Source: Cupriavidus sp. P-10 (GTDB lineage: Bacteria; Pseudomonadota; Gammaproteobacteria; Burkholderiales; Burkholderiaceae). Taken from it: 64,000 nt of DNA. A program made the position numbers and the translations under genes. The DNA lies in NCBI RefSeq assembly GCF_003402535.2, contig NZ_AP025173.1, positions 1 through 64,000 of the forward strand. The letters are read 5' to 3'. Every line of letters begins with the position of its first letter. Within the stretch, counting starts at the first letter, position 1. The notes below the pieces were generated by a model, which saw only the letters and a list, made by a program, of their open reading frames with translations, was not told the origin of the DNA and made no database searches. Shown here piece by piece: positions 17,156 to 26,670 of this stretch.

Positions 17156-17863
17156 ATGCGCTTCTTCCGCAAAGATTCCGACAATGCCAAGCCCCTCGCC
17201 GTTGCGCCAGGGATGTATGGCAATGAAAGCCCCGAGCAGCTGATCTTCGATCGCACCACAAGAATCTCCGTGGAGCGCAACCATTGGAAGGTCGCAACCC
17301 TCGGCCTGGGCTGCATTGCGTTGGCGGCGATCATGACGCGTGAACCGCCGCCTTCGGTCGTGAAGGCTGTAGGCGTGTCGGCGGATGCGAGCGGCAAGCC
17401 GATCGTGCGAGAGCTTGAGGCGTTCCAGCCGGAAGGCATTCAGTTGCAATGGGCCCTCAAGGATCTCGTGACGCGCTGGTTCACCATCGAACCGATCCTG
17501 ACAACCCAGGTCGAGGACTCACGGATGGCGCGCAACCTGCGTTCTGTCCGCGAACAGATGATCGGATCCTCTCGCAAGCAGTTCGAGGATTGGGTGGCAG
17601 AGGATGAACCGTTTCGGCAAGTCGGTGCGTCGGCAACCCTTGTCCGCGAAGTCAAGGTAACCAATGTGGCCGTCCTGCCCGACAGTACCGTCGCGGTGGA
17701 ATTCATTACCACCACGACGGAGGACGGCTACAAGCCGCGCAAGATGCGGTACGCGATGACGTTCCGCTACCAGGTAAAACCGCCGACGAGCGACGCCGTG
17801 CTTGGCACGAATCCATTCGGTGTCCATCCCGTTTTCTTCAGCCTCCAGAAATCGCCGGCATGA
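17156..17863 (+). CDS. trbF: VirB8/TrbF-type inner-membrane protein
   Basis: A 235-residue protein with a cytoplasmic N-terminus, one transmembrane segment (about 44-60) and a periplasmic domain that ends in a run of beta strands (VRYAMTFRYQVKPP-like), as in VirB8/TrbF. It nucleates the channel's inner-membrane complex. AAAGGA lies about ten bases before the ATG. First gene of the plus-strand vir-pil operon. Confidence 0.85.
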   Translation: MRFFRKDSDNAKPLAVAPGMYGNESPEQLIFDRTTRISVERNHWKVATLGLGCIALAAIMTREPPPSVVKAVGVSADASGKPIVRELEAFQPEGIQLQWALKDLVTRWFTIEPILTTQVEDSRMARNLRSVREQMIGSSRKQFEDWVAEDEPFRQVGASATLVREVKVTNVAVLPDSTVAVEFITTTTEDGYKPRKMRYAMTFRYQVKPPTSDAVLGTNPFGVHPVFFSLQKSPA

Positions 17864-17879
17864 AGCCGGGTCTACGCTC

Positions 17880-18779
17880 ATGGATATCCGCAAGTCATCC
17901 CCGCTGAGTTCCCTGGTTGCCGCCGCTGTGATGGCGCTGACTCTTGCCATACCGGACGCGCACGCCGCCGATAAGCCGGTGCGCCGGGTCGGCGCCAGTG
18001 TCGCGGGCCTCGGCATCGGCGACATTAGCGACGCCATGAACCCGGCCAACCCCTTTAACGGCGGCGTAGAGCCGATCGCGCTGCCGGGTGACTCCCGCCT
18101 CGTCGTCTTTACCTACAACCGCGACCAGATCTTTCGTGTGCTGAGCGCGCCGCTGAAGATGACCACGATCGAGTTCCCCGAGGACGAGCAGATCGTTGGC
18201 GAGCCGGCGTGGGGTGAGAGCGTTCGTTGGGACTACGAAACCGATGGCCTGAACCATCTGTACGTGAAGCCCCAAGCGGCGGGTCTGGTGAATACCCTTT
18301 CAGTGAACACCAACAAGCGCAGCTACGAGTTCACGCTCGTATCGTCGCCGTTGGGCGGCATCTTCTACCAGAAAGTGCGCTTTCGTATCCCCACGACGTT
18401 TGCGGCCAAGGCCAAGGCGCGTAGTGATGCGAGAGGCGAGCGGGGCGAGGGGAGAGCTGATCTGGAGGGCGTTCGCAATCCGGATGCCCTTGCCGTAGGG
18501 CCTGAGCAGCTCAATTTCGAGTATTCCATCTCGGGCAGCGCCAGCTTCAAGCCGGAGGCAGCCTTTGATGATGGCAAGGCGGTGTGGCTGCGGATACCGA
18601 AGGGCGCGGACTGGCCGGTGCCGCTGGCCAAGGACGGCAGCGACTATGTGGTCGTGAACTTCATACGCCGTGGCGACTTTCTGGTCGTACAGCGGCTGGC
18701 GGAAGCCATCGCCCTGCGCTCCGGGAGCGAGGAGGTCAAGGTCGAGCGCGGTCGCCGGCGCATCCTGGGGCTGTTCTGA
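17880..18779 (+). CDS. trbG: VirB9/TrbG-type outer-membrane complex protein
   Basis: A 299-residue periplasmic/outer-membrane protein with a signal peptide (MDIRKSS... to about AHA-AD, residue 28) and a C-terminal TrbG/CagX beta domain (LNFEYSISG to PVPLAKDGSDYVVVNF). VirB9 forms the outer core with VirB10 and VirB7. I chose ATG 17880, 16 bp after virB8; an earlier in-frame start would lie inside virB8 and spoil the signal peptide. Confidence 0.86.
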   Translation: MDIRKSSPLSSLVAAAVMALTLAIPDAHAADKPVRRVGASVAGLGIGDISDAMNPANPFNGGVEPIALPGDSRLVVFTYNRDQIFRVLSAPLKMTTIEFPEDEQIVGEPAWGESVRWDYETDGLNHLYVKPQAAGLVNTLSVNTNKRSYEFTLVSSPLGGIFYQKVRFRIPTTFAAKAKARSDARGERGEGRADLEGVRNPDALAVGPEQLNFEYSISGSASFKPEAAFDDGKAVWLRIPKGADWPVPLAKDGSDYVVVNFIRRGDFLVVQRLAEAIALRSGSEEVKVERGRRRILGLF

Positions 18780-20008
18780 TGCGCGATCGCACATCGTCCA
18801 CCGGTGTCTCCGATGTGACGGATGCGCAGGAGCGCACCGTCAAGGGAAAGCTGCCGCGCAACATCGTCATGGCGCTGGGCGTGATCGCCGCCTTGCTGGT
18901 GGGCGGGCTCGGCTACTACTTCCAGTCGGTCAGCGAAGAGCAGTCCGATGCCAAGGCCGAGCAGGATCGGGCGGAGCAGCTGCGCCAACGGGCCAGCAGC
19001 GGCGACAACGGGCAGACGCTCGAGGCCACGATTCGTGATCAGGCGGCCAAGGCGCGTGCTGAAGCGGAGCGCCAACGCGCACTGGCAGTGAAGCCGGACA
19101 CAGGCAGCGCGCCAGTGATGACGGCGAAGGATCTTGCCGCCCCGGCCAAAGCTGCAGCATCCGATGCGAAGAAGAACGAAGAAGACGATATCTTCACGGC
19201 CTCGATCTTCAAGAAGGGCATGCGCAAGTCCCAACTCGGGCAGGCCAAGGTGCCGGCCGGGCTTGCTGATCTGACCGATCCCGCGCAGATGCGGGCGCTG
19301 CAGCAAGCCGCCGTGGCCCGTGCCAGCACTGCCAACGGGGCGCCGGAAGCGCCGGAACTGGCCGTCTCGCCGGACAAGCAGTTTCTCCGCGAAGCAGGTG
19401 CCATGACGACCTTGCGCACCGGCTTCGACGGCAAGCTCCCGAAGTGCACGCTGAGCCGAGGCTTCGTCATCCCGGCAACGTTCGCGGGCGGCCTCAATTC
19501 GGACAAGCCGGGCGAATTCCGCGCGACCGTCTCGCAGGACGTCTACGACACGGTGAATGGGCGGTGCAAGGTGATCCCAGCCGGCAGCACCCTGGTAGGT
19601 GCCTACAGCGCCGAGGTCACGATCGGCCAGGAGCGCATCCTCGCCGCGTTCGTCCGTATGCAGTTGCCCAATGGGAAGACGGTGCCCCTCATGGGTATGC
19701 AAGGGGCGGACCCAAACGGGCACTCCGGCATCAGTGGAGACGTCAACAACCATTTCTGGAAGATCTTCAGTGGCGCCCTGGTTATCGGTGTCCTTCAGCA
19801 ACGCTTTAATGACAGCAACACAGCCACAACCGTGGGACCGTCTGGCCTGACGACGTACGGCAATGCTGCCGGCCAGATTGCAGCGCAAACCGCATCCACC
19901 ATCCTGAACCGCAACCAGAGCATCCGTCCGACGATCACGACCGAGCCGGGCCAGAAGATGATGGTGCAAGTCAAGCACGACATGGTGCTGGAGGCATATC
20001 GTGACTAA
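18779..20008 (+). CDS. trbI: VirB10/TrbI-type channel scaffold protein
   Basis: A 409-residue protein with a cytoplasmic N-terminus, one transmembrane helix (about 26-48), an Ala/Lys/Glu-rich periplasmic linker and a C-terminal TrbI/VirB10 beta-barrel domain (CTLSRGFVIPATF, VIPAGSTLVGAYSAEV, LPNGKTVPL). It bridges inner and outer membranes. The ATG shares one base with the VirB9 stop (TGATG). Confidence 0.9.
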   Translation: MRDRTSSTGVSDVTDAQERTVKGKLPRNIVMALGVIAALLVGGLGYYFQSVSEEQSDAKAEQDRAEQLRQRASSGDNGQTLEATIRDQAAKARAEAERQRALAVKPDTGSAPVMTAKDLAAPAKAAASDAKKNEEDDIFTASIFKKGMRKSQLGQAKVPAGLADLTDPAQMRALQQAAVARASTANGAPEAPELAVSPDKQFLREAGAMTTLRTGFDGKLPKCTLSRGFVIPATFAGGLNSDKPGEFRATVSQDVYDTVNGRCKVIPAGSTLVGAYSAEVTIGQERILAAFVRMQLPNGKTVPLMGMQGADPNGHSGISGDVNNHFWKIFSGALVIGVLQQRFNDSNTATTVGPSGLTTYGNAAGQIAAQTASTILNRNQSIRPTITTEPGQKMMVQVKHDMVLEAYRD

Positions 20009-20795
20009 GACCATGCTCGCCCTGACCACGCTGGTACTCGCCGGCGCGGCACAGGCCGCAATGATTCAGGCTGTGATCAGCCCGAACGCCTTGGTAGTGC
20101 ATGCCGATGGAAAAGACCGGCTGCACACCATCGCCGGAAAACCGGTCCTGTATTGCGGCCTCGACGCGTTTCTAGGCTGGTCGGCCAGGCTGGTTGGCGC
20201 ATTGATCGAGCCCGGGGCCGAGGAAGGTCCAGTCGTCCAACTCGGCGGGAAGGCCGTGCCGATCGCTGTCCTCCTCGCACGCGAAGGCTGGCTGCGGCCG
20301 CCCATCCTCACCGAAGCAGCCCAAGAAGCGCTCGCGGAGCGCCGTGGCGGGTGGGGTTGCGCGCCGAAGACCGAGCCGTTTTCTCAGATGGGCCAACGAG
20401 TCGATCCCAAGATTACGGCTGGCATCGCGATGAATGAATCGGCATACCGCGGCCGCCCTTGGCCGTGGACCTTGAACGTCGCGGGGCGCGGCATGTTCTT
20501 CGCCACGCGCGAGGAAGCGTACGCGGCGGTCAACCGCCTGCTGGCCAGCCAGCGCTGCGATTTTGATGTCGGTCTTATGCAGGTGAACTGGTGCTATCAC
20601 GGCAAGCGCTTCTCGTCGCCTTGGGAAGCGCTCGCACCGGCGACCAATATCCGCGTAGCGGAGGACATCCTGGCCGAAAACCTGCGGCGCAGCGGCTCCC
20701 CGATGAAGGCCGTGGCCTGGTACCACAGCGCCAATCCGGAGCGCGGCGGGCCGTACTTCGCTCGTTTCATGAACCACGTCGCCCAATTCCGATGA
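20001..20795 (+). CDS. Lytic transglycosylase with an unusual N-terminal domain
   Basis: A 264-residue secreted protein. A signal peptide (about 1-19) is followed by ~110 residues of unknown fold with three cysteines in the mature protein, then an SLT-type transglycosylase domain (about 135-260): the catalytic Glu is in AMNESAYRG, with PWPWTLN and DVGLMQVNW following. It would locally open peptidoglycan for the channel or pilus. GTG 20001 is preceded by GGAGG six bases upstream; the gene overlaps virB10 by eight bases. A second, different transglycosylase follows at 22054. Confidence 0.8.
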   Translation: MTKTMLALTTLVLAGAAQAAMIQAVISPNALVVHADGKDRLHTIAGKPVLYCGLDAFLGWSARLVGALIEPGAEEGPVVQLGGKAVPIAVLLAREGWLRPPILTEAAQEALAERRGGWGCAPKTEPFSQMGQRVDPKITAGIAMNESAYRGRPWPWTLNVAGRGMFFATREEAYAAVNRLLASQRCDFDVGLMQVNWCYHGKRFSSPWEALAPATNIRVAEDILAENLRRSGSPMKAVAWYHSANPERGGPYFARFMNHVAQFR

Positions 20796-22057
20796 TCAGG
20801 TCGCTTCTTCTCTCCGCGCTGGTGTTGATGGCGAGCGCTCACGCAGCGACCGACACCGAGCCGCTGGACTTCGATTACCAGGTCGTTGCGCGGGCTGCGG
20901 ATCGGCCTGCCCTGATCTTCAATGACGGGCTCTCGACGTATATCCAACCGCGGCCGGGCCAAGTGGTGCAGGCTGACGGTGCCGCGCAGAACGGCCCGTA
21001 CTGGGTGGTCGATGGTGTTCCCGATGTGGTGCGCTATTCGGCCAACGGCCAGGCGGTCGTGGCGCGTTGGAAGCGAGCCAACGGCTTTACGTCCGAGCCG
21101 GCCAATCCGCTGGGCGATCTGCCGCGCGCGGCGATCTCGGGCAGGCTGGCTTTGATCGGCAGCTATACGGGCTTGCCACTGGTGCGCGCGGGACGGTCGT
21201 CCCTGCCATTGGCGCAAATGGTCAAGTCTATTGCGCCTGCCGGTTGGACCGGCACGGCGCAGAAGGACATTCCGCTGACGGATGACGTCTCGATTGAGCT
21301 GCAGGGTGGCGAGAACTGGCTCCAGGCGCTCGCGCGGGTCCTCGATCGCCGCGATCTTTACGCCGAAGTGGATTTCACTCGCCGCAACATCGCACTGCGC
21401 GTTGCGCCTCCGAAGAGCTTCTCGGTGATGGGTGAAGCGTCGGCCGCGGGGACGGGTGGGCTGGTGCAAGCTTCTGCGACAGCAGCCCATATGGAGCCGG
21501 GCGGCCCAACAGAAGCCGCAGCGTCGGTGCCGGTGGCCGGAACGCCTTTGCCGGAGGGCCCGACCCTGGCATCGGCCTTCGGTGCCGTCGCAATCCGCGA
21601 CAACAAGCAGGGTCGCATCGAGATTCGGCTCGAGCAGGAGCCCAGGGACCTGGTGTTGCGCGACGAGACCGATAGCAAGATCTGGACGAAGTGGGATGAG
21701 GCCCAGCGCGTGCTGTCCTTTGCCACCGTCGACCGGTTTACGGCGATAGCGGACGGAAAGTCCGTGAGTGTGCAGCGCGTGCCGGAGATTGACTACGTCT
21801 TCCCGCGAGAGAACGGCGCCGGGTTGGAAATGGCTTTCGAAAAGGACGGCACGACCTACCTGAGCTTCGCCAAATCGATGGTCAGCGTGTCGGTCTTCGG
21901 CGATGACCACCAGCGCAACGGTGAGCAAAAGGACCGCTACTACAAATTCAACGGCATTGCGGCGCGATTGACGGTGATCGCCGACGGAAACGTGGTCTAC
22001 GTGGATCGCGTGCCGCAAGTGCGGTTCAAAGAGCAACCCGGGAAGGTGGCGCTGTGA
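20792..22057 (+). CDS. Secreted chimeric protein: VirB9-like beta domains around a TcpQ-like domain
   Basis: A 421-residue protein with a signal peptide (about 1-18). Residues about 25-95 (ALIFNDGLSTYIQPRPGQ, ending with YWVVDGVPDVVRYS) look like a VirB9/TrbG C-terminal domain. The middle (SLPLAQMVKSIAP, GGENWLQALARVLDRRDL) resembles the TcpQ/PilL C-terminal domain. The last ~110 residues (DYVFPRENGAGLEMAFEKDG, VIADGNVVYVDRVP) again look VirB9-like. It may join the secretion outer core to the pilus secretin. The start overlaps the upstream stop (ATGA). These are pattern calls only. Confidence 0.6.
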   Translation: MIRSLLLSALVLMASAHAATDTEPLDFDYQVVARAADRPALIFNDGLSTYIQPRPGQVVQADGAAQNGPYWVVDGVPDVVRYSANGQAVVARWKRANGFTSEPANPLGDLPRAAISGRLALIGSYTGLPLVRAGRSSLPLAQMVKSIAPAGWTGTAQKDIPLTDDVSIELQGGENWLQALARVLDRRDLYAEVDFTRRNIALRVAPPKSFSVMGEASAAGTGGLVQASATAAHMEPGGPTEAAASVPVAGTPLPEGPTLASAFGAVAIRDNKQGRIEIRLEQEPRDLVLRDETDSKIWTKWDEAQRVLSFATVDRFTAIADGKSVSVQRVPEIDYVFPRENGAGLEMAFEKDGTTYLSFAKSMVSVSVFGDDHQRNGEQKDRYYKFNGIAARLTVIADGNVVYVDRVPQVRFKEQPGKVAL

Positions 22058-22491
22058 TGATTCGCAGGATCGGAGCGCTGATCGTCACCTCACTGCTGGC
22101 TGGGACTGCCTATGCCGACTGCCTGGACGATGCCGCCGTATTCCACGGTGTCAGCCCGCCGCTGCTGCGGAGCATCGCCATCCAAGAGTCCGGCATGAGG
22201 CCGTGGGTGACTAACCGAAATACGAACGGCTCAGAGGATATTGGGCTCTTGCAAATCAACTCGATTCACTTGCCGCGGCTGAGCAAGTACGGCATTACGC
22301 GGGCCCACCTCTTCGATGGCTGCGTGAATGCCTACGTCGGCGCCTGGATTCTGCGCGAGAACATCCAGCGCTTCGGCCCGACATGGAAGGCGGTTGGCGC
22401 ATACAACGCCGCGTCGCCCGACAAGCAGTTGCGGTACGCCAACCAGATCCATGCCCGGTGGCAGGCGCTGCAACGTGCCGCATTGCGGTAG
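22054..22491 (+). CDS. pilT: Lytic transglycosylase, VirB1/PilT type
   Basis: A 145-residue secreted lysozyme-like protein: signal peptide (about 1-22), catalytic Glu in SIAIQESGMRPW, then GLLQINSIHL and AVGAYNAAS, the standard SLT motifs. Matches PilT of R64-type thin-pilus operons and VirB1. GGAAGG lies seven bases before GTG 22054; an ATG follows immediately. Confidence 0.88.
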   Translation: MMIRRIGALIVTSLLAGTAYADCLDDAAVFHGVSPPLLRSIAIQESGMRPWVTNRNTNGSEDIGLLQINSIHLPRLSKYGITRAHLFDGCVNAYVGAWILRENIQRFGPTWKAVGAYNAASPDKQLRYANQIHARWQALQRAALR

Positions 22492-22519
22492 TCCATTCCG
22501 TTCATTCGAAAGCATAGCT

Positions 22520-23062
22520 ATGCGCCAATCCAACCGAACCATCCGCATCGCCGGGGCTATTGCCTCGCTGGTCACCAGTCTGTGCGTCACGCCGGCCGCC
22601 AACGCTTCCAAGGCACCCAGCGCGCATCCAGCACAACAACTGTCGAGCGATGGGTGGCAGTCGTTGCAGCCCGAGCGCACCAGCAAGGCCGCCGGCGGGG
22701 AGGCACTGCTGGCCGCTGTGTCGCCCATGAGGACCACTGTAACAGGCAGCGCCGTGTTGGGCTCCGGTGACACCTCGCCCGCTGCGGCGGCCGTCGCGCC
22801 GGTGGCTCATGAGTTCAGACTCCTCAAAGGGGAGCCCCTCCAACAACAGCTTCAAGGCTGGGCTACCCGGGCTGGCTGGACAGTGGCATGGAACGTCCCG
22901 GACGGTTGGATCGTCCCCGGCGACAAAGCTTACGGCAGTGACTTCGAAACGGCCGTCAAGCGTGTCGTCGAAGAGCTCGCGAGCAATGGTGCGGACGTGG
23001 TCGGCGATAGCTGGCGCGGCAACCGCACGGTGATCATCAGCCAAAACGGAATAGTGCAATGA
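22520..23062 (+). CDS. pilL: PilL/TcpQ-type pilus protein
   Basis: A 180-residue secreted protein: signal peptide (about 1-29), an Ala/Ser-rich linker, then a TcpQ C-terminal domain (FRLLKGEPLQQQLQGWATRA to NRTVIISQNGIVQ). TcpQ-type proteins stabilise and localise the type IVb pilus secretin. ATG 22520 follows pilT by 28 bp; the 3' end overlaps pilN by four bases. Confidence 0.75.
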   Translation: MRQSNRTIRIAGAIASLVTSLCVTPAANASKAPSAHPAQQLSSDGWQSLQPERTSKAAGGEALLAAVSPMRTTVTGSAVLGSGDTSPAAAAVAPVAHEFRLLKGEPLQQQLQGWATRAGWTVAWNVPDGWIVPGDKAYGSDFETAVKRVVEELASNGADVVGDSWRGNRTVIISQNGIVQ

Positions 23063-24720
23063 GTATGCGAAGGAAACGCTTTACGGCGGCTGCCGTGGCG
23101 GCCGCCACGTTGATGTCCGGCTGCGGCGTGATCGAAACACGCAATGTACAAACTGCGATCGGCAGTGAGGCCAACGCGCACTATGCCGATGCGCCGCGCA
23201 GCCGGCCGGTGTTCCGTGTGCATGAGGGCGCATGGCTGATGGGAGAGAAGGTTCGCGCAAGCAAGCCACAACCGGACATTTACAGCAAGCATGTGGTGTT
23301 CAAAGGCAGCATCGGCTCGCTGACCGAGGCCGCCAACTGGATCGCGCAAAGCGTCGGTGTGCGCGCCACCGTGGACGCGTCGGCGCTGCCAGTCATCCCG
23401 GCTCAAGTACAACCGGCATCCGGGCCACGACCAAGTGGGCCTATCCCGATGGGTGGGGCTCCGCGTGTGGTGGACCTGGGTGCTCCGCTGGCCGGCGGAG
23501 CCTCGGTATCGGCGAATGGCGCAAGCATGGCGCCGGCATTGCCGTTGACCCTGCGCTATGAAGGCAATTTCAAAGGATTTCTGGAGGTGCTTGAGGCGCA
23601 TTTTGTCGCGTGGTCTCGCTATAACGACGGCACCGTGACGTTCTTCAGGACCGAGACGCGTACCTACATGCTTCCGAGCCTTGCGGACTCCTCATCCATG
23701 GCCGGATCGATCACCACCTCGGACAGCAGTTCCGGCGGCATGTCCGGTGCCAGCAGCAATGGCAGCGGTGCTGGCGGGACCGGCGCGGGTAGGAGCGGTC
23801 AGTCGACGAACATGTCGGTCGAGATGAAGCCCTGGGAAACACTCCAGCACACGGCAAAGGCGGTTGCCGGCGCCAGTGCTGAGGTCGTTGTTGACAAGAA
23901 CTTGGGCACTTTGACGGTCACTGGCGACCCCGTACAGTGCGATCGCGTCGAGCAGTTCGTGAAGAGCCTGGCTGCCATGTATGGCAAGCAGGTTGCCATC
24001 GATGTGCAGGTCTATGAAGTCCGCGTAACGCGCGAGGACAACTACGGCCTGAACCTGTCGCTCGCTTACCAAAGCTCGAGCGGCCACACCGGCGTCTCCT
24101 TCAGCTCGCCCAGCACGCCGACTATCTCCGGCAGCGCCTCGCCCATGAACCTGGGCGCAACGATCATGAGCGGCCCCCTGGCAGGAAGCAAGGCCGTGGT
24201 CCAGGCGCTCTCCAGCCTCGGCAACGTGTCGCAGGTGGTGTCGCGCTCAGGCGTCACCCAGAACGGCAAGGTGCTCGCCCTGCAGACGGCAACCCTGCAG
24301 GACTACGTGCCGCAGTCGCAGACGACGTTGGCAGCGAATGTCGGCTCGACCAGTTCCATCCAGACAGGCACCGTGACCTATGGCTTTACCAGCGCGTTCC
24401 TGCCCAAGGTCGTCGATGGCCGGATCCTGATGAACTTCGATATGACGTTGTCGGACCTGCTTCCGCTGCAGCGGTTCAACGCAGGCGGCGACGCGAATCA
24501 GACCAGCGTGCAGCTGCGCACCATGCCGACCAATCGCTTCGCGCAGTCGGTAAGCCTCAAGCCGGGCGAATCCCTGGTGCTGACAGGCCTGCGCAATCAG
24601 AAGGCAGCGACGACCAACAACGGCGTCGGTGAGCCATGGATGGCTGCTCTTGGTGGCGGTGTCGGCGCCACCAGGGGAGACACGGTCATCGCAATCGTGA
24701 TCTCGGCTCGCCTCCTGTAA
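23059..24720 (+). CDS. pilN: PilN-type lipoprotein secretin
   Basis: A 553-residue outer-membrane secretin forming the pore for the thin pilus. Lipobox LMSGC gives a lipidated Cys22. An N-terminal N-domain region and a Gly/Ser-rich linker (about 215-255) precede the secretin core (about 270-553), with QVAIDVQVYEVRV and FLPKVVDGRILMNFDMTLSD, and SVSLKPGESLVLTGL near the end. It matches PilN of IncI1 plasmids. Confidence 0.9.
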   Translation: MSMRRKRFTAAAVAAATLMSGCGVIETRNVQTAIGSEANAHYADAPRSRPVFRVHEGAWLMGEKVRASKPQPDIYSKHVVFKGSIGSLTEAANWIAQSVGVRATVDASALPVIPAQVQPASGPRPSGPIPMGGAPRVVDLGAPLAGGASVSANGASMAPALPLTLRYEGNFKGFLEVLEAHFVAWSRYNDGTVTFFRTETRTYMLPSLADSSSMAGSITTSDSSSGGMSGASSNGSGAGGTGAGRSGQSTNMSVEMKPWETLQHTAKAVAGASAEVVVDKNLGTLTVTGDPVQCDRVEQFVKSLAAMYGKQVAIDVQVYEVRVTREDNYGLNLSLAYQSSSGHTGVSFSSPSTPTISGSASPMNLGATIMSGPLAGSKAVVQALSSLGNVSQVVSRSGVTQNGKVLALQTATLQDYVPQSQTTLAANVGSTSSIQTGTVTYGFTSAFLPKVVDGRILMNFDMTLSDLLPLQRFNAGGDANQTSVQLRTMPTNRFAQSVSLKPGESLVLTGLRNQKAATTNNGVGEPWMAALGGGVGATRGDTVIAIVISARLL

Positions 24721-24735
24721 CACAGAGACAACACT

Positions 24736-25404
24736 ATGCAGAAACGCGCATTGAATCTTCGTTGGGCTGCGGCTGCCTTGACCATCGCCGTTGCTTGTCT
24801 GTCGGCGACCGCCACGACCACTGCGGCTCTCGCGTCGCCCAATCCGGCTGCTGCCGCAGTTGCCTCAGTTGGGGCTGCCCACGTGACCTCGCCCCCGGCT
24901 TCCAGTCCGACGGCGAAATCGGTCACGGATCCTACCGCAGCGATCGCTGCAGCGAGTGCGACTGCAGGCACCACTGCAGGCGCTCCGGTCGAAGCCACCC
25001 AGCCGTCTCGGAACACGGATGCGCCGGAGCTGGCCACCCTGCAGTCGCAGCTCGCGCTGTGGAAGGCCCGTGCGGAGATCGCCAAGTACAAGGCGGAAGT
25101 GAAGCGCGCGGAGGACTCGATCACGGCCGCACCTGCGGGGGCGCCGCAGCCAGGCGGGGCACCTTCAATTTCGCTGACCGGTCCGATGCCGACGGGTGGG
25201 GCCAGCCCAAGGCTGTCAGATGGGACACGCCTCGTGTCGCTACGCGCCTTCGACGGCCACTACAACGCCATTCTCGATGTCGACGGGCGTACCGTGCCGG
25301 TTCAAGCCGGTGACACGCTGGATGGCGGCTGGAAGGTGGTGAGCATCGATGACGCCGGCGTGAGGCTTGCCAACGGCAAGCGCGTGCGCACGCTGAGGCC
25401 CTGA
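24736..25404 (+). CDS. pilP: PilP-type pilus biogenesis protein
   Basis: A 222-residue protein: signal peptide (about 1-33), Ala/Thr-rich linker, a coiled segment (LATLQSQLALWKARAEIAKY) and a small C-terminal beta domain (AILDVDGRTVPVQAGDTL, VRLANGKRV). This is the PilP layout; PilP links the inner-membrane platform to the secretin. It comes before pilO here, the reverse of R64 order. Confidence 0.8.
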   Translation: MQKRALNLRWAAAALTIAVACLSATATTTAALASPNPAAAAVASVGAAHVTSPPASSPTAKSVTDPTAAIAAASATAGTTAGAPVEATQPSRNTDAPELATLQSQLALWKARAEIAKYKAEVKRAEDSITAAPAGAPQPGGAPSISLTGPMPTGGASPRLSDGTRLVSLRAFDGHYNAILDVDGRTVPVQAGDTLDGGWKVVSIDDAGVRLANGKRVRTLRP

Positions 25405-25407
25405 GCC

Positions 25408-26670
25408 ATGGCCGAGATCCTGTCATTCCCCGGGCTGAAGGGCGGCTTTGCTATTGGGTTGTCCTGGCTGCACGAGGAGGCACAGCCTACCAATAGCGCC
25501 TTGCGTGCAAGCGCTCTGGAGCTTGGCCGCAATGTTCGTTGGGGCGTGGTCCATGAAAGCGCCGAAGGTGCGGTCCAAAGTGGCTTCTGCGAACCCATGG
25601 CCGGCGCGAAGCCTGCTGGGCTAAAGCCGCTCGCCGCCATCGTGGCGAGCCAGCATCGTCAGCCATGGATGGGCCTCTTTCACCTGCAAGGCAGCCGCTG
25701 CTGGTATGTGGCGGTCAGACAAGGCCATGCCGTCATTACCGGTGGAGATCAAGTCGGCACTCTGGAAGAGTTGACTGCAGTCCGCGCGCAGCATCGGGCG
25801 CTTGGCGAATGGACGGAGGTTGAGGGGACGCTGCGCGACCTGGCGGCGATGGCGCGTGCGTCGAAGGGCGTGTCGGCCATGCGGGACGTCCTGACGGGGC
25901 CATGGAAGTCGACCGCTTACGTCGCGGCGGCGATCGCGGGGACAGCCGCGCTCGCCGGGGGCGGGTGGTATTGGTATGACCAACAGCAAAAGGCGGAGCG
26001 CGAAGCCCAGCTGATGCGTCAACGCGCAATCGCCGCCGCGCAGCGTGCCAATGAGGCCGCGCAGCAACGGGTGTTGCCTTGGGTGGAAGAGGCCGCGCCG
26101 GCGGCCTTCCTTCAGGCATGCCGCCGTGCGTGGGACAACCAGGCGCTCGCTGAGGCTGGGTGGACGCTCGCCGGATGGCACTGCAAGCGAGCCACCTCGA
26201 CGACCATGACGATCGAAACGAACTGGAAGCGGGATGGCGGGATCGCCGCCAATGCGCCGGGTGTGCTCACGTCGGACGGCAATCAGGCGAATGCCTCGTC
26301 AAATGTCCCGGCTGCCTTTCTGCCTTCGGCGTCGGCTGTTCATTCCGTTGCGGATGCACAGCGGTCAATGTGGACCTACGCGCACGGCAGTGGCGTGGGC
26401 TTGCAGTTGACCATGCCGCCCGCGCTGCCTCCGTCAAATGGCAATCCACCGGTTGATCCCTGGCTTTCCATGACAGCAGATATCTCGTTCGGCGCACCGC
26501 CTTGGCTCGGCACGGGCGGAGGTCTTGATGCCGTGCCTGGCTTGCGGCTCACGGAAGTCAGCTACGACGCAGCCACTCAGGCATGGAAGGGAACCGGGAA
26601 GCTATACGCACTGCGGGACGGTGCATCGCCGCCGGTAGCGGCCAATCACAACGTCGGAAAACCACGATGA
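25408..26670 (+). CDS. pilO: PilO2-type inner-membrane pilus protein
   Basis: A 420-residue protein with a cytoplasmic N-terminal domain (about 1-160), one transmembrane helix (about 166-186) followed by a charged coiled segment, and a periplasmic C-terminal domain. This arrangement matches the type 4b PilO2 family. It starts three bases after pilP and overlaps pilQ by four bases. Confidence 0.8.
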   Translation: MAEILSFPGLKGGFAIGLSWLHEEAQPTNSALRASALELGRNVRWGVVHESAEGAVQSGFCEPMAGAKPAGLKPLAAIVASQHRQPWMGLFHLQGSRCWYVAVRQGHAVITGGDQVGTLEELTAVRAQHRALGEWTEVEGTLRDLAAMARASKGVSAMRDVLTGPWKSTAYVAAAIAGTAALAGGGWYWYDQQQKAEREAQLMRQRAIAAAQRANEAAQQRVLPWVEEAAPAAFLQACRRAWDNQALAEAGWTLAGWHCKRATSTTMTIETNWKRDGGIAANAPGVLTSDGNQANASSNVPAAFLPSASAVHSVADAQRSMWTYAHGSGVGLQLTMPPALPPSNGNPPVDPWLSMTADISFGAPPWLGTGGGLDAVPGLRLTEVSYDAATQAWKGTGKLYALRDGASPPVAANHNVGKPR

